Origin: Fodinisporobacter ferrooxydans
Lineage (GTDB): Bacteria; Bacillota; Bacilli; Tumebacillales; MYW30-H2
DNA length: 64,000 bases
Assembly: GCF_022818495.1 (NCBI RefSeq)
Contig: NZ_CP089291.1
Coordinates: 3,241,501 to 3,305,500, forward strand
Reading direction: 5' to 3'
Below the pieces are notes generated by a model that saw only the letters and a program-made list of their open reading frames with translations, was not told where the DNA came from and ran no database searches. Below, piece after piece: positions 1 to 8,990 of the stretch (position 1 is the stretch's first letter; each line of letters begins with the position of its first letter). The translations under genes were made by a program, and so were the position numbers.

Positions 1-2
1 AA

Positions 3-155
3 GCGCCGACAGATGAGCTCGCCAAATTATATGCGACAGTCATTTATGATGAAGAAACGTGGGCAGAAATGTGCGTCGTTCGCAAAGATGATTTGCACTG
101 GGTCGTTCGGATCGAAGGTTTATTTGCTAAGGAAGGTGGCAAAGTCCATGCATGA
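3..155 (+). CDS. paaB: PaaB-like phenylacetyl-CoA epoxidase subunit, C-terminal end (partial)
   Basis: The window opens inside this gene; the last 50 codons are visible and end in TGA. The peptide has the pattern of the PaaB end: a DELAKLYATVIYDEE helix, then an EMCVVRKDD strand. PaaB is a small non-catalytic subunit of the multicomponent epoxidase that converts phenylacetyl-CoA to its ring epoxide in the cytoplasm. Its stop overlaps the next gene's ATG by eight bases, so the two are translationally coupled. The assignment rests on this short tail plus the paaC-like gene and zinc ribbon that follow. The N-terminus and the catalytic subunit paaA would lie upstream of the window. Confidence 0.6.
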   Translation, partial: APTDELAKLYATVIYDEETWAEMCVVRKDDLHWVVRIEGLFAKEGGKVHA

Positions 156-762
156 TGTTAAATTGGGGATTGTAGATGTAATTGAAGCGATTGCTGATAA
201 TAAGTTTTTGCTGGGTGATCAGCTTGTTGAAATCGGGTTCAGCGGCCCGGATTTACGTGCCTCACTGGCAGCGATTGCATTGGCACAGTCGGAATTGGGG
301 CATGCCCGGCATCTCTATAATTGGTCGTTTGCATTACAGAATATCGATAGAGAAGTAACGGAACAAACAGGCAATGGATTTCAGCAAATTGCGCAAATTG
401 GCAACTGGGTTGAGTTGATGACTTGGCTGTATACGGTAAATGTTGCTGCAAAAATTGTTTTGGCCGCGTTGTATGAATCAGAAGATCCTGATGTTGCAAA
501 GAGAGTTCCAAAAATGCTGCGTGAATTGGACGAACCGATCACATTTGGTCGTGAATGGTGCACGGTATTTACAAATGAAAGCGGTTCGATTCCGAAAGTT
601 TTTTCCGAGACATTCGGGGAAGCAAATGCACAAATTGAAAAATGGTTGGAAGCGGTCGAACATTCAGAAGCACTCAAACAGGCGCACTATCTGAAAAGCC
701 AACGTTTAACACAGCAATATCGGGAGTCTGTAAAGAAATTCGACCTTGTCATTACAAGCTAA
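148..762 (+). CDS. paaC: PaaC-like phenylacetyl-CoA epoxidase subunit
   Basis: A 204-residue protein of the phenylacetic acid catabolic (PF05138) ferritin-like family. ATG 148 is chosen over the longer open frame because a GGAAGGTGG site lies just before it and it overlaps the paaB end by eight bases. Helix one carries LLGDQ and helix two AQSELGHARHLYNW, an ExxH arrangement like the diiron-type subunits; E. coli PaaC is a structural subunit without metal, so which role this protein plays is open. It is shorter than typical PaaC (about 250). Neighbours paaB, a zinc ribbon and an enoyl-CoA hydratase support a ring-epoxidation and CoA-thioester degradation operon. The substrate, phenylacetyl-CoA or a related aryl-CoA, is inferred. 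Confidence 0.7.
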   Translation: MHDVKLGIVDVIEAIADNKFLLGDQLVEIGFSGPDLRASLAAIALAQSELGHARHLYNWSFALQNIDREVTEQTGNGFQQIAQIGNWVELMTWLYTVNVAAKIVLAALYESEDPDVAKRVPKMLRELDEPITFGREWCTVFTNESGSIPKVFSETFGEANAQIEKWLEAVEHSEALKQAHYLKSQRLTQQYRESVKKFDLVITS

Positions 763-780
763 ACGAATGGACTGATCCGG

Positions 781-948
781 ATGATAAGAATAAAAGAAGA
801 AATAAAAAAAGAAGAACATGTTGTCGTTTGTCCCTTTTGTCAATCGGAACAGGTTCATCGCATCTCGGGCTTTGGGAGAGCCCAATTGGTAGAGCAACTT
901 CGCTGTTCCGACTGCAAAAGTGTGTTTGAGCGCATCAAGTGGCAATAG
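781..948 (+). CDS. stand-alone PaaD/PaaJ-type zinc ribbon protein (55 aa)
   Basis: This short frame reads from ATG 781 to TAG. It carries two CxxC pairs (CPFC near residues 17-20 and CSDC near 40-43) about 20 residues apart, with GFGRAQ between them and FERIKW at the end. That is the layout of the C-terminal zinc ribbon of PaaD (PaaJ), the accessory protein of phenylacetyl-CoA epoxidase. Normal PaaD is about 160 residues and begins with a MIP18/DUF59-type domain, absent here. The frame is the same as paaC after its TAA stop, and no strong ribosome site precedes ATG 781, so start and expression are uncertain. It is either a naturally split subunit or the remnant of a longer paaD. Confidence 0.55.
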   Translation: MIRIKEEIKKEEHVVVCPFCQSEQVHRISGFGRAQLVEQLRCSDCKSVFERIKWQ

Positions 949-1097
949 TGTCGCAATCATGCAACAGCCCACATTACGGATTCACAGGTCCGATTGGGGT
1001 CTTGCGAACAATATGAACCACACAACCCAATGCGTTGATTCATTATAAAACTACAGTCTAAAGATTGCAACAAACATATTTGGGGAGGGCTTTTGCC

Positions 1098-1895
1098 ATG
1101 ACAGCAACAGTACAAACAATGAAGAGTGTAACATTGAAAAAGGAAAATGGGATTGCGGAAATCCATTTGAATGTGAACAAAACAAACGCGTACGATTTTG
1201 ATGTATACCGGGAACTGAATACAGCGATCGATGACATTCGTTTGGATAATGAGATTCATGTTGCCATTCTGATGAGCGACGTGCCGAAGTTTTTCTCGGT
1301 AGGCGCCAATATCAACTTTTTGAAGTCTGCGGAACCGCGCTATAAGACACAATTTTGCCTCTTTTGCAATGAGACGCTTGATAAAATTGCACGTTCCCCC
1401 AAAATTTTCATTGCCATGCTGGAGGGACACACAGTGGGTGGCGGTTTGGAAATGGCGATGGCTTGCGACCTTCGTTTTGCAGGCGATGGCGACTATAAGA
1501 TTGGTCTGCCGGAAGTGACATTGGGCGTATTGGCAGGAACTGGCGGAACACAGCGGATGGCCCGTCTGATTGGCTATTCCAAAGCGCTGGATCTGTGCAT
1601 CACAGGGGATACGCTGTCGCCAAAAGAAGCAAAAGAATGCGGGTTGGTTGACCGTTTGTATGCATTGGATGAAGTGCGGGAACAGACATTTGCCTATGCG
1701 CGCAAGTTGGTGGAAGGGCCGACGTATGCGGTTTCCAATATCAAACTGTCGATCATGAACGGCAAGGAAATGCCGCTGAATGTTGCCGTGCGATATGAAG
1801 GGGAATTGCAGAACCTGTTATTCCGTTCGCAGGATGCCAAAGAAGGCTTGAGTGCATTCCTGGAAAAACGCCAAGCTGAATTTCAAGGCTTATAA
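1098..1895 (+). CDS. enoyl-CoA hydratase/isomerase (crotonase family)
   Basis: A 265-residue crotonase-fold protein that hydrates or isomerises enoyl-CoA thioesters. The start is ATG 1098, nine bases after GGGGAGGG; the longer frame from 1065 lacks a site. The oxyanion-hole segment SVGANINFL and the EGHTVGGGLEMAMACD block are present. Both glutamates used by true hydratases are kept (GGGLEMA and LPEVTLGVL), followed by GTGGTQRM. It follows the epoxidase subunits at about 150 bases, so a role in processing the ring-epoxide or ring-opened CoA intermediates (PaaF/PaaG-like) is likely, but general fatty acid oxidation cannot be excluded. A strong terminator follows. Confidence 0.85.
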   Translation: MTATVQTMKSVTLKKENGIAEIHLNVNKTNAYDFDVYRELNTAIDDIRLDNEIHVAILMSDVPKFFSVGANINFLKSAEPRYKTQFCLFCNETLDKIARSPKIFIAMLEGHTVGGGLEMAMACDLRFAGDGDYKIGLPEVTLGVLAGTGGTQRMARLIGYSKALDLCITGDTLSPKEAKECGLVDRLYALDEVREQTFAYARKLVEGPTYAVSNIKLSIMNGKEMPLNVAVRYEGELQNLLFRSQDAKEGLSAFLEKRQAEFQGL

Positions 1896-1914
1896 TCGAT
1901 TCATCGGGTCATAT

Positions 1915-1953
1915 AAAGATGCAATATCGAAATGTTCTCGATATTGCATCTTT
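1915..1953 (+). terminator. strong hairpin after the enoyl-CoA hydratase gene
   Basis: Arms AAAGATGCAATATCGA (1915-1930) and TCGATATTGCATCTTT (1938-1953) are perfect 16-base complements around a seven-base loop. It ends the paa-like operon. The T-run is short, but the A/T flanks allow it to work on both strands. Confidence 0.75.
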
Positions 1954-2075
1954 GCCTTAGAACCTATTGCCTTATGAATTGAAAAAAGGGTCCTGAAGAA
2001 TTTTATCAACGTATTGTAAAAATAATCGTATTCTTTCACGCCAATTTATCTTGTTGTCACAAAAGGGTGGAAAAT

Positions 2076-2906
2076 TTGCATCAGACTCTAAAAAACATTT
2101 ATTTTTCAATGCCTTTTTTTCAGAATGTATTTCCGGAAGACGCACATATATTGCTATGTGATACCGAAAAAGTACTGGTTTCTCTCAGCGGGAAAAACCT
2201 CGACATGGGAGTACAAGAAGGAACACGAATCTCCGACCTAAAAGGCACCGCAGCTGAACAGGCGCTGACGACTAGAAAAATTATCAGAGACGAGAAGGGA
2301 CCGGAGAAATTTGGTATTCCTTATATAGGCATGGGCGTCCCATTGTTTGAAGATGATCAACTCATAGGAGTTCTATCTATCGCGATGTCCAACACTCGAT
2401 ATGAAAAACTGCGCAATGATGCAACTGAACTTACTGCGATGGTAGAGGAATTGTCAGCTACGACTGACGAAATTTCGACTGCTTCCACGCATGTGGCGGT
2501 AATGGCTCAGGAGGCATCGCAGTTGGCTGACGAAATGAGCAAATTCGTAAATCAAATTGACCATATTGCAGGGTTCGTTCATAACGTATCTACTCAAACG
2601 CATCTCTTAGGGTTGAATGCGACAATTGAGGCCGCCCATGCAGGTGAAAGCGGCCGGGGCTTTACAGTCGTAGCTCAGGAAATACGCAAACTGGCAGAAC
2701 AAAGCAAACAAGCAACCAAAGAAATCAGCAACGAATTAACTCGCATACAAGAACAAATGCAAAAAATGGTTGCCGTGCTACATAGTATTTCGGCAGATAC
2801 TGAAGAACATGCTGCGAGTATTCTAAATCTAAAAGTAATTTTTGAGCATATATCCGGAACAGCTGATGACATGATGTCATTATCCAATGTTACTGCTTCA
2901 TCATAA
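2076..2906 (+). CDS. soluble methyl-accepting chemotaxis-like protein (YfmS type)
   Basis: About 276 residues with no membrane segment. The N-terminal 115 residues form a small sensor-like domain ([19 protein letters not shown] resembles the last strands of a PAS/GAF-like fold). A helical signalling domain follows, with the hairpin tip [20 protein letters not shown] and [18 protein letters not shown], which contact CheA and CheW. B. subtilis YfmS has the same size and layout. Start: TTG 2076 has AGGGTGG five bases upstream; GTG 2067 is in frame but has no site. The coiled coil is much shorter than in membrane chemoreceptors. The ligand is unknown; the single-gene setting gives no clue. Confidence 0.8.
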   Translation: MHQTLKNIYFSMPFFQNVFPEDAHILLCDTEKVLVSLSGKNLDMGVQEGTRISDLKGTAAEQALTTRKIIRDEKGPEKFGIPYIGMGVPLFEDDQLIGVLSIAMSNTRYEKLRNDATELTAMVEELSATTDEISTASTHVAVMAQEASQLADEMSKFVNQIDHIAGFVHNVSTQTHLLGLNATIEAAHAGESGRGFTVVAQEIRKLAEQSKQATKEISNELTRIQEQMQKMVAVLHSISADTEEHAASILNLKVIFEHISGTADDMMSLSNVTASS

Positions 2907-2982
2907 AACAAAGCATCACTACCATACCACCATAGACTCGTCGAACATCTTATCCTCTTTGTATTTTTAGCCCACTTGAAAA

Positions 2983-3012
2983 AATCCCAGTCTGAAGATT
3001 GGGATTCTGTTT
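2983..3012. terminator. bidirectional terminator hairpin
   Basis: Arms AATCCCA and TGGGATT flank a loop. A T-rich tail follows on the plus strand, and an A-run precedes it so that the minus-strand copy has the better U-tract. It separates the chemoreceptor gene from the convergent transporter operon. The rest of 2907-3348 holds no gene I can support. Confidence 0.55.
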
Positions 3013-3217
3013 GTTATATAACATGAAAATAATAAAATCATTTATAAGTTGTAACGAACATTAACGTATCAGCTCCTGTTTCCATGGATACATTCATGGC
3101 TTTTCATAGGTATCTTTTTGTATGGCCCGATGTAGGAGCGGCATATAATCTTTGATCATATAAAAGGCTTTTATTCACTGAGCTTAGTTACGTATCTTGC
3201 TCGATAGGATCGCGGCA

Positions 3218-3246
3218 ATAAAAAAGCTGCCCTTTGCAGAGCAGCT
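3218..3246 (-). terminator. terminator of the amidohydrolase-transporter operon
   Basis: Read on the minus strand, AGCTGC and GCAGCT arms are followed directly by a run of six T. It lies about 100 bases after the stop of the MFS gene. Confidence 0.6.
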
Positions 3247-3348
3247 ATGCTGTTGTCTCTTAGGCAATACCTGAATTTGAATATGAATGTGTTCGAAAAT
3301 TTGAATGAAACTTCGTTAAAATAGTCAACCATCAGCTTCTGATAAGGA

Positions 3349-4632
3349 TTATACAGTTCTAACCATATCCCTGCCATCATGTGCTAGTGCCCGTGCAAAA
3401 CCATCCTGTGTTTGCGGCAAGGCAAGAGAACTTGCTGCTGCCAATAGTGCGCCAAACACAAGAAACCAAAACGCAGCTTGAAACGAGGAAGCGCTGACTA
3501 ATGCGCCCATGATCATTGGTGAAAGTACGCCGCCAAATTGCCCGCCGAAGTTCACCATAGCACTGCCAAGCCCTACAATTTCCGGAGAGAGCATACGCAT
3601 CGGCATTCCGAATATGGGCATGAAGCATGCGTTTAAGAAAAAGATCGCTATCGTTTCATAGACAACAAACTCACTAAGGCCAGTTGCGCTCAACATGAAA
3701 ATCAAAAAGACTGCAGCGATCAACATGCATGGTATAATAATCCATCTTTGGCGGTTATAAAAGTACCGGTCATAAATCCAACCACCGAGAAAAACAGAAA
3801 TCATTGAGGCAAAGTTAGGAATGGAAGCCAGAATTCCAGTATGAACCATGTTAATATGCCGTATTTCAAGCAGATACGTGGGCATCCATGCGTTAATTCC
3901 CCACTGTACGATGTCGAGTCCGCAGAACATCAGGAACAGCTTCCACATTACACCGCTCTTCAATAACTGAGAAATTCGAGCATTTACTCCCGAAACTTCA
4001 TTTTCTAACTGTGCAGATGTAAACTCTGGTTCTTTTTCTTGATTTTCCACGGACAATTTGCGCGGCAATGCAAACCAAAGAATGACGGCCATTATTACGC
4101 CAAATCCGGCCACCCAGATAAATGCCCCTTTCCAACCGACAGAAACGATTAAAGGTGCCGCGATTAACGGCGCTATGGCTACACCCAGTGGATTTGATGC
4201 CATCATCGCGCCCTGGGCTGTCATCCGGTTTTTTCGGATCGTCCTCTCCGCGATGGCTTTGTATGTGGCGGCCGGAAAGATCCCTTCAAAAATTCCGAAG
4301 AGGAACCGTACGACAAGCAACGAAACATAATTCGTTACAGCGCCAGTGAGAGCTGTAAAAGCAGACCAAGCAACTAGTGCAAACGCCATGGTCCTCTTGG
4401 AGCCAAAGCGATCTGCTATCAAACCGCCGGGAATTTGGAATATGGCGTAGGCAAAGAAGAAAGCACTTATGATTGCACCCAGTTCGACTGGATTTAGATG
4501 ATATTGCTTACCAATCGAAGGCAATGCCATTGTTATGACGAGTCTATCAATATAGTCGATGAGCCACGCGAAAAATAAAAGAGTTACAGTTGCATTGGTG
4601 ACTTTCTTGATCTCTGAAGGTATTGTAGTCAT
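3349..4632 (-). CDS. MFS transporter, anion:cation symporter-like
   Basis: A 427-residue membrane protein with twelve predicted segments and the MFS signature GGLIADRFGSKRTM between segments two and three. The N-terminus (AWLIDYIDRLVITMALP) and the RFLFGIFEGIFPAATYKAIAE block are typical of the ACS family that takes up organic anions such as glucarate, hexuronates and phthalate. The gene begins three bases after the stop of the M20 amidohydrolase, so both are on one transcript. It probably imports the substrate or product of that enzyme: an N-acylated amino acid or a related carboxylate. The exact substrate cannot be read from sequence. Confidence 0.85.
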   Translation of the reverse strand: MTTIPSEIKKVTNATVTLLFFAWLIDYIDRLVITMALPSIGKQYHLNPVELGAIISAFFFAYAIFQIPGGLIADRFGSKRTMAFALVAWSAFTALTGAVTNYVSLLVVRFLFGIFEGIFPAATYKAIAERTIRKNRMTAQGAMMASNPLGVAIAPLIAAPLIVSVGWKGAFIWVAGFGVIMAVILWFALPRKLSVENQEKEPEFTSAQLENEVSGVNARISQLLKSGVMWKLFLMFCGLDIVQWGINAWMPTYLLEIRHINMVHTGILASIPNFASMISVFLGGWIYDRYFYNRQRWIIIPCMLIAAVFLIFMLSATGLSEFVVYETIAIFFLNACFMPIFGMPMRMLSPEIVGLGSAMVNFGGQFGGVLSPMIMGALVSASSFQAAFWFLVFGALLAAASSLALPQTQDGFARALAHDGRDMVRTV

Positions 4633-4635
4633 ATC

Positions 4636-5808
4636 TTATCTTTCCCCCTCCAACAATTTTAGAGCTGCATTGATAAACATCTTGATACCAATCTCCAAAG
4701 CATCCTCATCCACTGTGAAACGGGGGTGATGATGGGGAAAATCGCTGCCTTTGTCAGGATTGCGCGCGCCTATGTTGAAATAAGTTCCAGGCGCTTTTTG
4801 TTGAAACGCTGAAAAATCCTCACTTCCCATGTTTGGCCCAAGTACTATAAGTGACTCTTCCCCAAAAACTTCCCGTACGGTTTCCTCAACAACATGTGTA
4901 ATTTCTAAATCGTTCACGACCGGACGATATCCAAACTCATAATTTAGTTCATACGATGCGCCATGCGCTTTCGTAATTCCCCTTATAATTTGTTCCATTT
5001 TATTAGGAATGGACTCTCGAAGATCCACATCGAAACAACGCACAGAACCGCGCAATTCAACAGTACTAGGGATCACATTAAAATTGTTTCCGCCGTGGAT
5101 ACTCGTGATTGAAATCACCAGATTTTTTAGAGGGTCTGTATTTCTGGAAACAATTTGCTGAAGATTGCCCACTACCTGGCTGGCAATAACGATGGGATCG
5201 ATCGTTTCATGCGGATTCGCACCGTGTCCCCCGCTACCCTTGATCGTAATCGAAAAAATATCCCGGGCAGCCATCATCGGTCCGTAGGCGATACCAATTT
5301 TTCCGATTTCGAGTGTCGACATCAGGTGGGCGCCAATAACCAGATCCACACCCTCCATCACTCCTGCCTGAACCATTTCTTCCGCTCCACCCGGATGCTG
5401 TTCTTCGGCATGTTGAAAAAGAAAACGAATCTCACCTTTGATTTGTTCCTTCATACCGCATAAGATCTTGGCTGTTCCCAATAACATTGCGGTATGTCCG
5501 TCATGTCCGCAAGCATGCATGACACCGGGAGTTCTCGATATAAATTCAAATGTATTTTCTTCGTATATCGGCAAAGCGTCCATATCTGCACGAATCGCCA
5601 ATACTCTGCCTGGCCGTTGTCCAATGATGCGAGCCATTACGCTTGTTTCTGTCGGACGCGACACCTCTAATCCGCCAAATGACAGAAGCGTCTCATAGAC
5701 AAACTGCGATGTTTTGTACTCTTTGAAAGATAATTCCGGATTTTCATGCAGATATCGTCTCCACCCAATCACTTCGTTCGTACTATGTTCCAGATTTTTG
5801 ATTGCCAT
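4636..5808 (-). CDS. M20-family amidohydrolase (N-acyl amino acid / hippurate hydrolase type)
   Basis: A 390-residue cytoplasmic metallopeptidase-fold enzyme of the M20D amidohydrolase group that cleaves an amide bond to release a free amino acid or carboxylate. Visible metal-site motifs: RADMDALPI, ACGHDGHTAMLLG, LFQHAEEQHPGGAEEM and GSEDFSAF, in family order; length is normal. The start ATG 5808 is preceded by a GGGAGGC site on the minus strand. It is the first gene of an operon with an MFS importer and is divergent from a PucR-like activator. A cre-like site lies between them, which fits scavenging of an acylated nitrogen source under carbon catabolite control (inference). Confidence 0.85.
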   Translation of the reverse strand: MAIKNLEHSTNEVIGWRRYLHENPELSFKEYKTSQFVYETLLSFGGLEVSRPTETSVMARIIGQRPGRVLAIRADMDALPIYEENTFEFISRTPGVMHACGHDGHTAMLLGTAKILCGMKEQIKGEIRFLFQHAEEQHPGGAEEMVQAGVMEGVDLVIGAHLMSTLEIGKIGIAYGPMMAARDIFSITIKGSGGHGANPHETIDPIVIASQVVGNLQQIVSRNTDPLKNLVISITSIHGGNNFNVIPSTVELRGSVRCFDVDLRESIPNKMEQIIRGITKAHGASYELNYEFGYRPVVNDLEITHVVEETVREVFGEESLIVLGPNMGSEDFSAFQQKAPGTYFNIGARNPDKGSDFPHHHPRFTVDEDALEIGIKMFINAALKLLEGER

Positions 5809-5873
5809 GAAAAATGCCTCCCTGTCCCTTATCTGAATTGAACTTACGTAACCTTGCTTTCACATCCACTTTA

Positions 5874-5887
5874 AGAAAGCGTTTACA
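5874..5887. promoter_or_regulatory. probable cre (CcpA) site in the divergent promoter region
   Basis: AGAAAGCGTTTACA matches the cre consensus TGWAANCGNTNWCA at every defined position but the first. It sits in the 240-base spacer between the amidohydrolase operon and the PucR-like regulator gene, so either promoter may be under carbon catabolite control. Confidence 0.6.
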
Positions 5888-6048
5888 TTAAAGTAATATG
5901 TTTTAATGCGGTTTCATTATATTTCCCCTTTGCATAAGACTGTCTTCCTTTGCTTTATGTTATAAAATATTGAAAATTCAATCAATGTGTGTGTACACTA
6001 TAATTAATTGTTTTTATTGTTGCTATCAACAATGGAGGGTGAAATTGA

Positions 6049-8163
6049 GTGATGGAGAAAATCGTTGAAAATGTATATTTATTTTTAGAAAACAAATTTA
6101 AGAATATCCCTATTCAAATTTGGATTTGCAAACCGCAAACTAGCCGCCCCGATTTACTTTATAAGCATGGCGAAATCGGGTTTATCCCGAAACCGGGCTT
6201 TCCTATCGGAACAGGAAATGACAGATATATTCTCGATCAACAACACAATACAACGATTCTTTCACTTTTTTATCCAAGTAATTACCAAATTATCATCTGT
6301 TTTTTAGACAAACAGATGGTTCTTGATAATAAAACAATCGAATATTTATATATGCTACTTTCTATTACGTACGCGAATGAGAGGATTCAATTAAAAGAGA
6401 GGGAATCAGAAACTTTAGTTGAAAGCATTCGCTCGATTACATCGTCGCTTGACGTAAACGAGTTGTTGATAAAAATAATAAGGAATGCGCTCGCGGTTAT
6501 TCATGCAGCCGATGCAGGCTATTTGCAATTATATGACCCTGAAACCGATTGTTTACTTCCTAAAACAGCCGTTGGTTTTAATGAAAACATTCAATCATTC
6601 AAAGTAAAAATCGGTGAGTCGATTACAGGGAGGGTTTTTCAGGAAGGAACCCCTGTAATATACCATTCCAGATCAGAAATATACAATGCAATGAGCAAAA
6701 TATCCAAAGAAAACTTTCTTCATATTCAACACGCAACGGATAATAAATACCTAAAAGCTCTAATAAGTGTACCGATAACGATGGGGAAAAAACGAATCGG
6801 GGTGATGACGGTACACCAATTCCATCAAGAGGGAAAACTCACGGATCACGACGTAAGTTTACTTCAAGGCTTTGCTGCTCAAGCGGCAATCGCCATCCAT
6901 AACGCTCAATTGTATACGGAACTAAAAATGCGGTTAGAAGACGTTACCGAATTAACAAATCAATTAATGGAGAAGAATCAATTCCTGTTAAAGAGAAATG
7001 AAGTACACCAAACCCTGACACAGCTTTCTTTACAAAATAAAGGCCAAGATGTAATCATTTCGGAATTGGCAAGAATGATGGATCGAGATGTTTTCTTCTA
7101 TGATTACTTGGAAGCAGAATATTATCCTAAAACAAAAACCACTTATCCGTATTTTGTCATTGCTGAAATTTCTAAGATTCTTAAAAAAAATCGTGAACCT
7201 TTCTACTTTGACGGAAGTGAATCGAAAACAGCAAATTATTATATCTATCCCATTTTATCTGGCACTGTTTTTTTAGGTTGTTTCATAGTCGATTTGCAAC
7301 GAAAGCTTTCGCAGTTGGATCAAATCTCAATCGAACAGGGCGGATCAATTCTTGCTTTGGAATTGGTCAAGAAACGGACACAAGCGGAGGTCTACTATAA
7401 AAAATCACATGAAATTTTTAAAGAATTACTGCAAAATAAAGATCCAAAATTCTTATTGACAAAAGGAAAAGAACTTAGACTGAATCTATCTTCCTTTTTA
7501 TTAGTTGTGTTGTTTGAAATTGTTTATTACCAGGATTTGCAAAATTTAGAAGCTACGGTCCATAGACTGGTCTCCGGAATCAAAAGAAAAATATCCGCCA
7601 GTGCCGCACTCGTTTTTGGATTTCATAATAAAGTAACCATGCTCTGTTCATTTGCAGACTCAACACGAATTGAAGAATTTATTAACCTTTTAAAATCGAT
7701 TTTGAAGGAATGGGAAAATAACGATGATCCTGCTTTATGTGTTGGAGTAAGTACTTCATATATTGGAATTGAAAATATTTCAATATGTTATGATGAGGCA
7801 AATAAGGCACTTTCCTATTTAACAGACCGAAATAAAATTGGCATTATGAGATATGATGAGATTGGGATTAATCGCCTATTTTTAAACCAGCCGCCTCAAG
7901 AAATCCAGAATTTCTTGGATGAAATTTTTTATCCGTTGCGAACCGAGAAAGCGAAATCGAACGATCTGGAAAATACGCTTTTCACTTATATTAAATTAAA
8001 CCGATCCACTATCCAAACAGCTGAAAAACTTCATATTCACACCAACACACTTTATCACAGAATCAAAAAAATTGAAGAGTTATTGAATATTAATATGAAT
8101 GATTTGGAGGATCTTTTAAAAATCCTATTGGCATGTCATTTGCAGGAAAGCTTTAAAAAATAA
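6049..8163 (+). CDS. PucR/CdaR-type transcriptional regulator with GAF domain
   Basis: 704 residues. A GAF domain spans roughly residues 120-290 (ADAGYLQLYDPETDCLLP, then LKALISVPITMGKKRIGVMT, then HDVSLLQGFAAQAAIAIHNA). A central PucR-like linker follows. The C-terminal helix-turn-helix is of the PucR_2 type (LENTLFTYIKLNRSTIQTAE followed by LHIHTNTLYHRIKKIEELL). GTG 6049 or ATG 6052 is the start, with GGAGGGTG upstream. Such proteins activate catabolic genes upon sensing their substrate. Its gene is divergent from the M20 amidohydrolase-MFS operon, the obvious candidate target. The inducer is unknown. Confidence 0.85.
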   Translation: MMEKIVENVYLFLENKFKNIPIQIWICKPQTSRPDLLYKHGEIGFIPKPGFPIGTGNDRYILDQQHNTTILSLFYPSNYQIIICFLDKQMVLDNKTIEYLYMLLSITYANERIQLKERESETLVESIRSITSSLDVNELLIKIIRNALAVIHAADAGYLQLYDPETDCLLPKTAVGFNENIQSFKVKIGESITGRVFQEGTPVIYHSRSEIYNAMSKISKENFLHIQHATDNKYLKALISVPITMGKKRIGVMTVHQFHQEGKLTDHDVSLLQGFAAQAAIAIHNAQLYTELKMRLEDVTELTNQLMEKNQFLLKRNEVHQTLTQLSLQNKGQDVIISELARMMDRDVFFYDYLEAEYYPKTKTTYPYFVIAEISKILKKNREPFYFDGSESKTANYYIYPILSGTVFLGCFIVDLQRKLSQLDQISIEQGGSILALELVKKRTQAEVYYKKSHEIFKELLQNKDPKFLLTKGKELRLNLSSFLLVVLFEIVYYQDLQNLEATVHRLVSGIKRKISASAALVFGFHNKVTMLCSFADSTRIEEFINLLKSILKEWENNDDPALCVGVSTSYIGIENISICYDEANKALSYLTDRNKIGIMRYDEIGINRLFLNQPPQEIQNFLDEIFYPLRTEKAKSNDLENTLFTYIKLNRSTIQTAEKLHIHTNTLYHRIKKIEELLNINMNDLEDLLKILLACHLQESFKK

Positions 8164-8349
8164 AGACCTCTTCCCTAAAGAGAAAAAGAATTCAGACCGA
8201 CCAACATCTTATTGCGCATTACCGCGTAGCTTCATAAGGTGTAAAGCCCCATGGCCATAGTAGACACGATCTGAAGAAAATGTATAATACAATCCATTCC
8301 GATCTGAGGTGTAAACGATGAAACGACATCGATTGATTTCAAAAAACAA

Positions 8350-8378
8350 TTGACAATATGAAATGGATCAATTATCTT
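8350..8378 (+). promoter_or_regulatory. candidate promoter of the glycine operon
   Basis: TTGACA (8350-8355) and TATCTT (8373-8378) are 17 bases apart, about 40 bases before the first glycine aptamer. A TATAAT at 8378-8383 is also present but spaced 22 bases. Upstream, 8164-8349 holds no gene I can support. Confidence 0.45.
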
Positions 8379-8413
8379 ATAATTACGAAATATCTAAATA
8401 TGTACATGCGGTT

Positions 8414-8640
8414 GAATATTGCGGGAGAGACTGAACGATACGTTTGGCACCGAAGGAGCAAATTCTAAAAATCCTTAGGATGTAACTCTCAGGTAAAAGG
8501 ACCGCAATTGGACGCACCTCTGGAGAGAGCGATGAGCCACCAAAGGGGAATCTCTTTAAGAAGAGCGAATGAAAAGAATAATATTCTTTTCAAATGCTTA
8601 ACAAAGGAGTTTAATCTCTCAGGTAAAAAGGACAGAGGAA
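8414..8640 (+). promoter_or_regulatory. tandem glycine riboswitch, copy 1
   Basis: Two glycine aptamers in tandem. The first has the P1 pairing ATTGCGG (8418-8424) with CCGCAAT (8502-8508), the GGAGAGAC segment, GGCACCGAAGGAGCAAA and ACTCTCAGGTAAAAGGAC. The second starts GGACGCACCTCTGGAGAGAG (from 8510), has CCACCAAAGGGG, and ends CTCTCAGGTAAAAAGGAC. The short linker between aptamers is characteristic. The 3' end of aptamer two runs into the terminator stem, so glycine binding should prevent termination (the usual ON switch). An open frame through this region is a coincidence. Confidence 0.93.
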
Positions 8641-8686
8641 GGGTAGAATTCGAGTCAATTTCTATCTTTCCTCTGTCCTTTTTGTG
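8626..8686 (+). terminator. riboswitch terminator, copy 1
   Basis: GGACAGAGGAA (8630-8640) pairs with TTCCTCTGTCC (8668-8678), extended by AAAA/TTTT, and is followed by a T-run. Its 5' arm overlaps the end of the second aptamer. Confidence 0.88.
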
Positions 8687-8767
8687 TTTGAAAAGGAAGC
8701 GGAATGGAGATAGATTTTTAGGAAACTTGGGAATTTTTTATAAGATGAACTGCATATCATAGCGGAT

Positions 8768-8990
8768 GAGTATTGTGTGAGAGACCGGATGATCAATCGG
8801 CACCGAAGGAGCAAATCCTAAAAAATCCTTAGGATGTAACTCTCAGGTAAAAGGATCACAATAGGACGCACCTCTGGAGAGAGCATGATGCCACCAAAGG
8901 GGTAAAATCCAGCAAGACATTCATCGAGAAGGAATCTGGAATGCCAAGATGAATGCTCGCAGGATCAGACTCTCAGGTAAAAGGACAGAG
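8768..8990 (+). promoter_or_regulatory. tandem glycine riboswitch, copy 2
   Basis: A second complete two-aptamer glycine riboswitch about 85 bases after the first terminator. Aptamer one pairs TATTGTG (8771-8777) with CACAATA (8857-8863) and contains GGCACCGAAGGAGCAAA and ACTCTCAGGTAAAAGGA. Aptamer two has ACGCACCTCTGGAGAGAG, CCACCAAAGGGG, a long variable arm (AAGACATTCATC with GATGAATG) and ACTCTCAGGTAAAAGGACAG. It closely resembles copy 1 in conserved parts but differs in the variable arms. No clear promoter lies between the two copies, so they may act in series on one transcript. Confidence 0.93.

Noticed and set aside
8508-8762. 84-codon open frame within the first glycine riboswitch and terminator
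   Set aside because: It is made of aptamer and terminator sequence, has no ribosome site, and the peptide is not protein-like.
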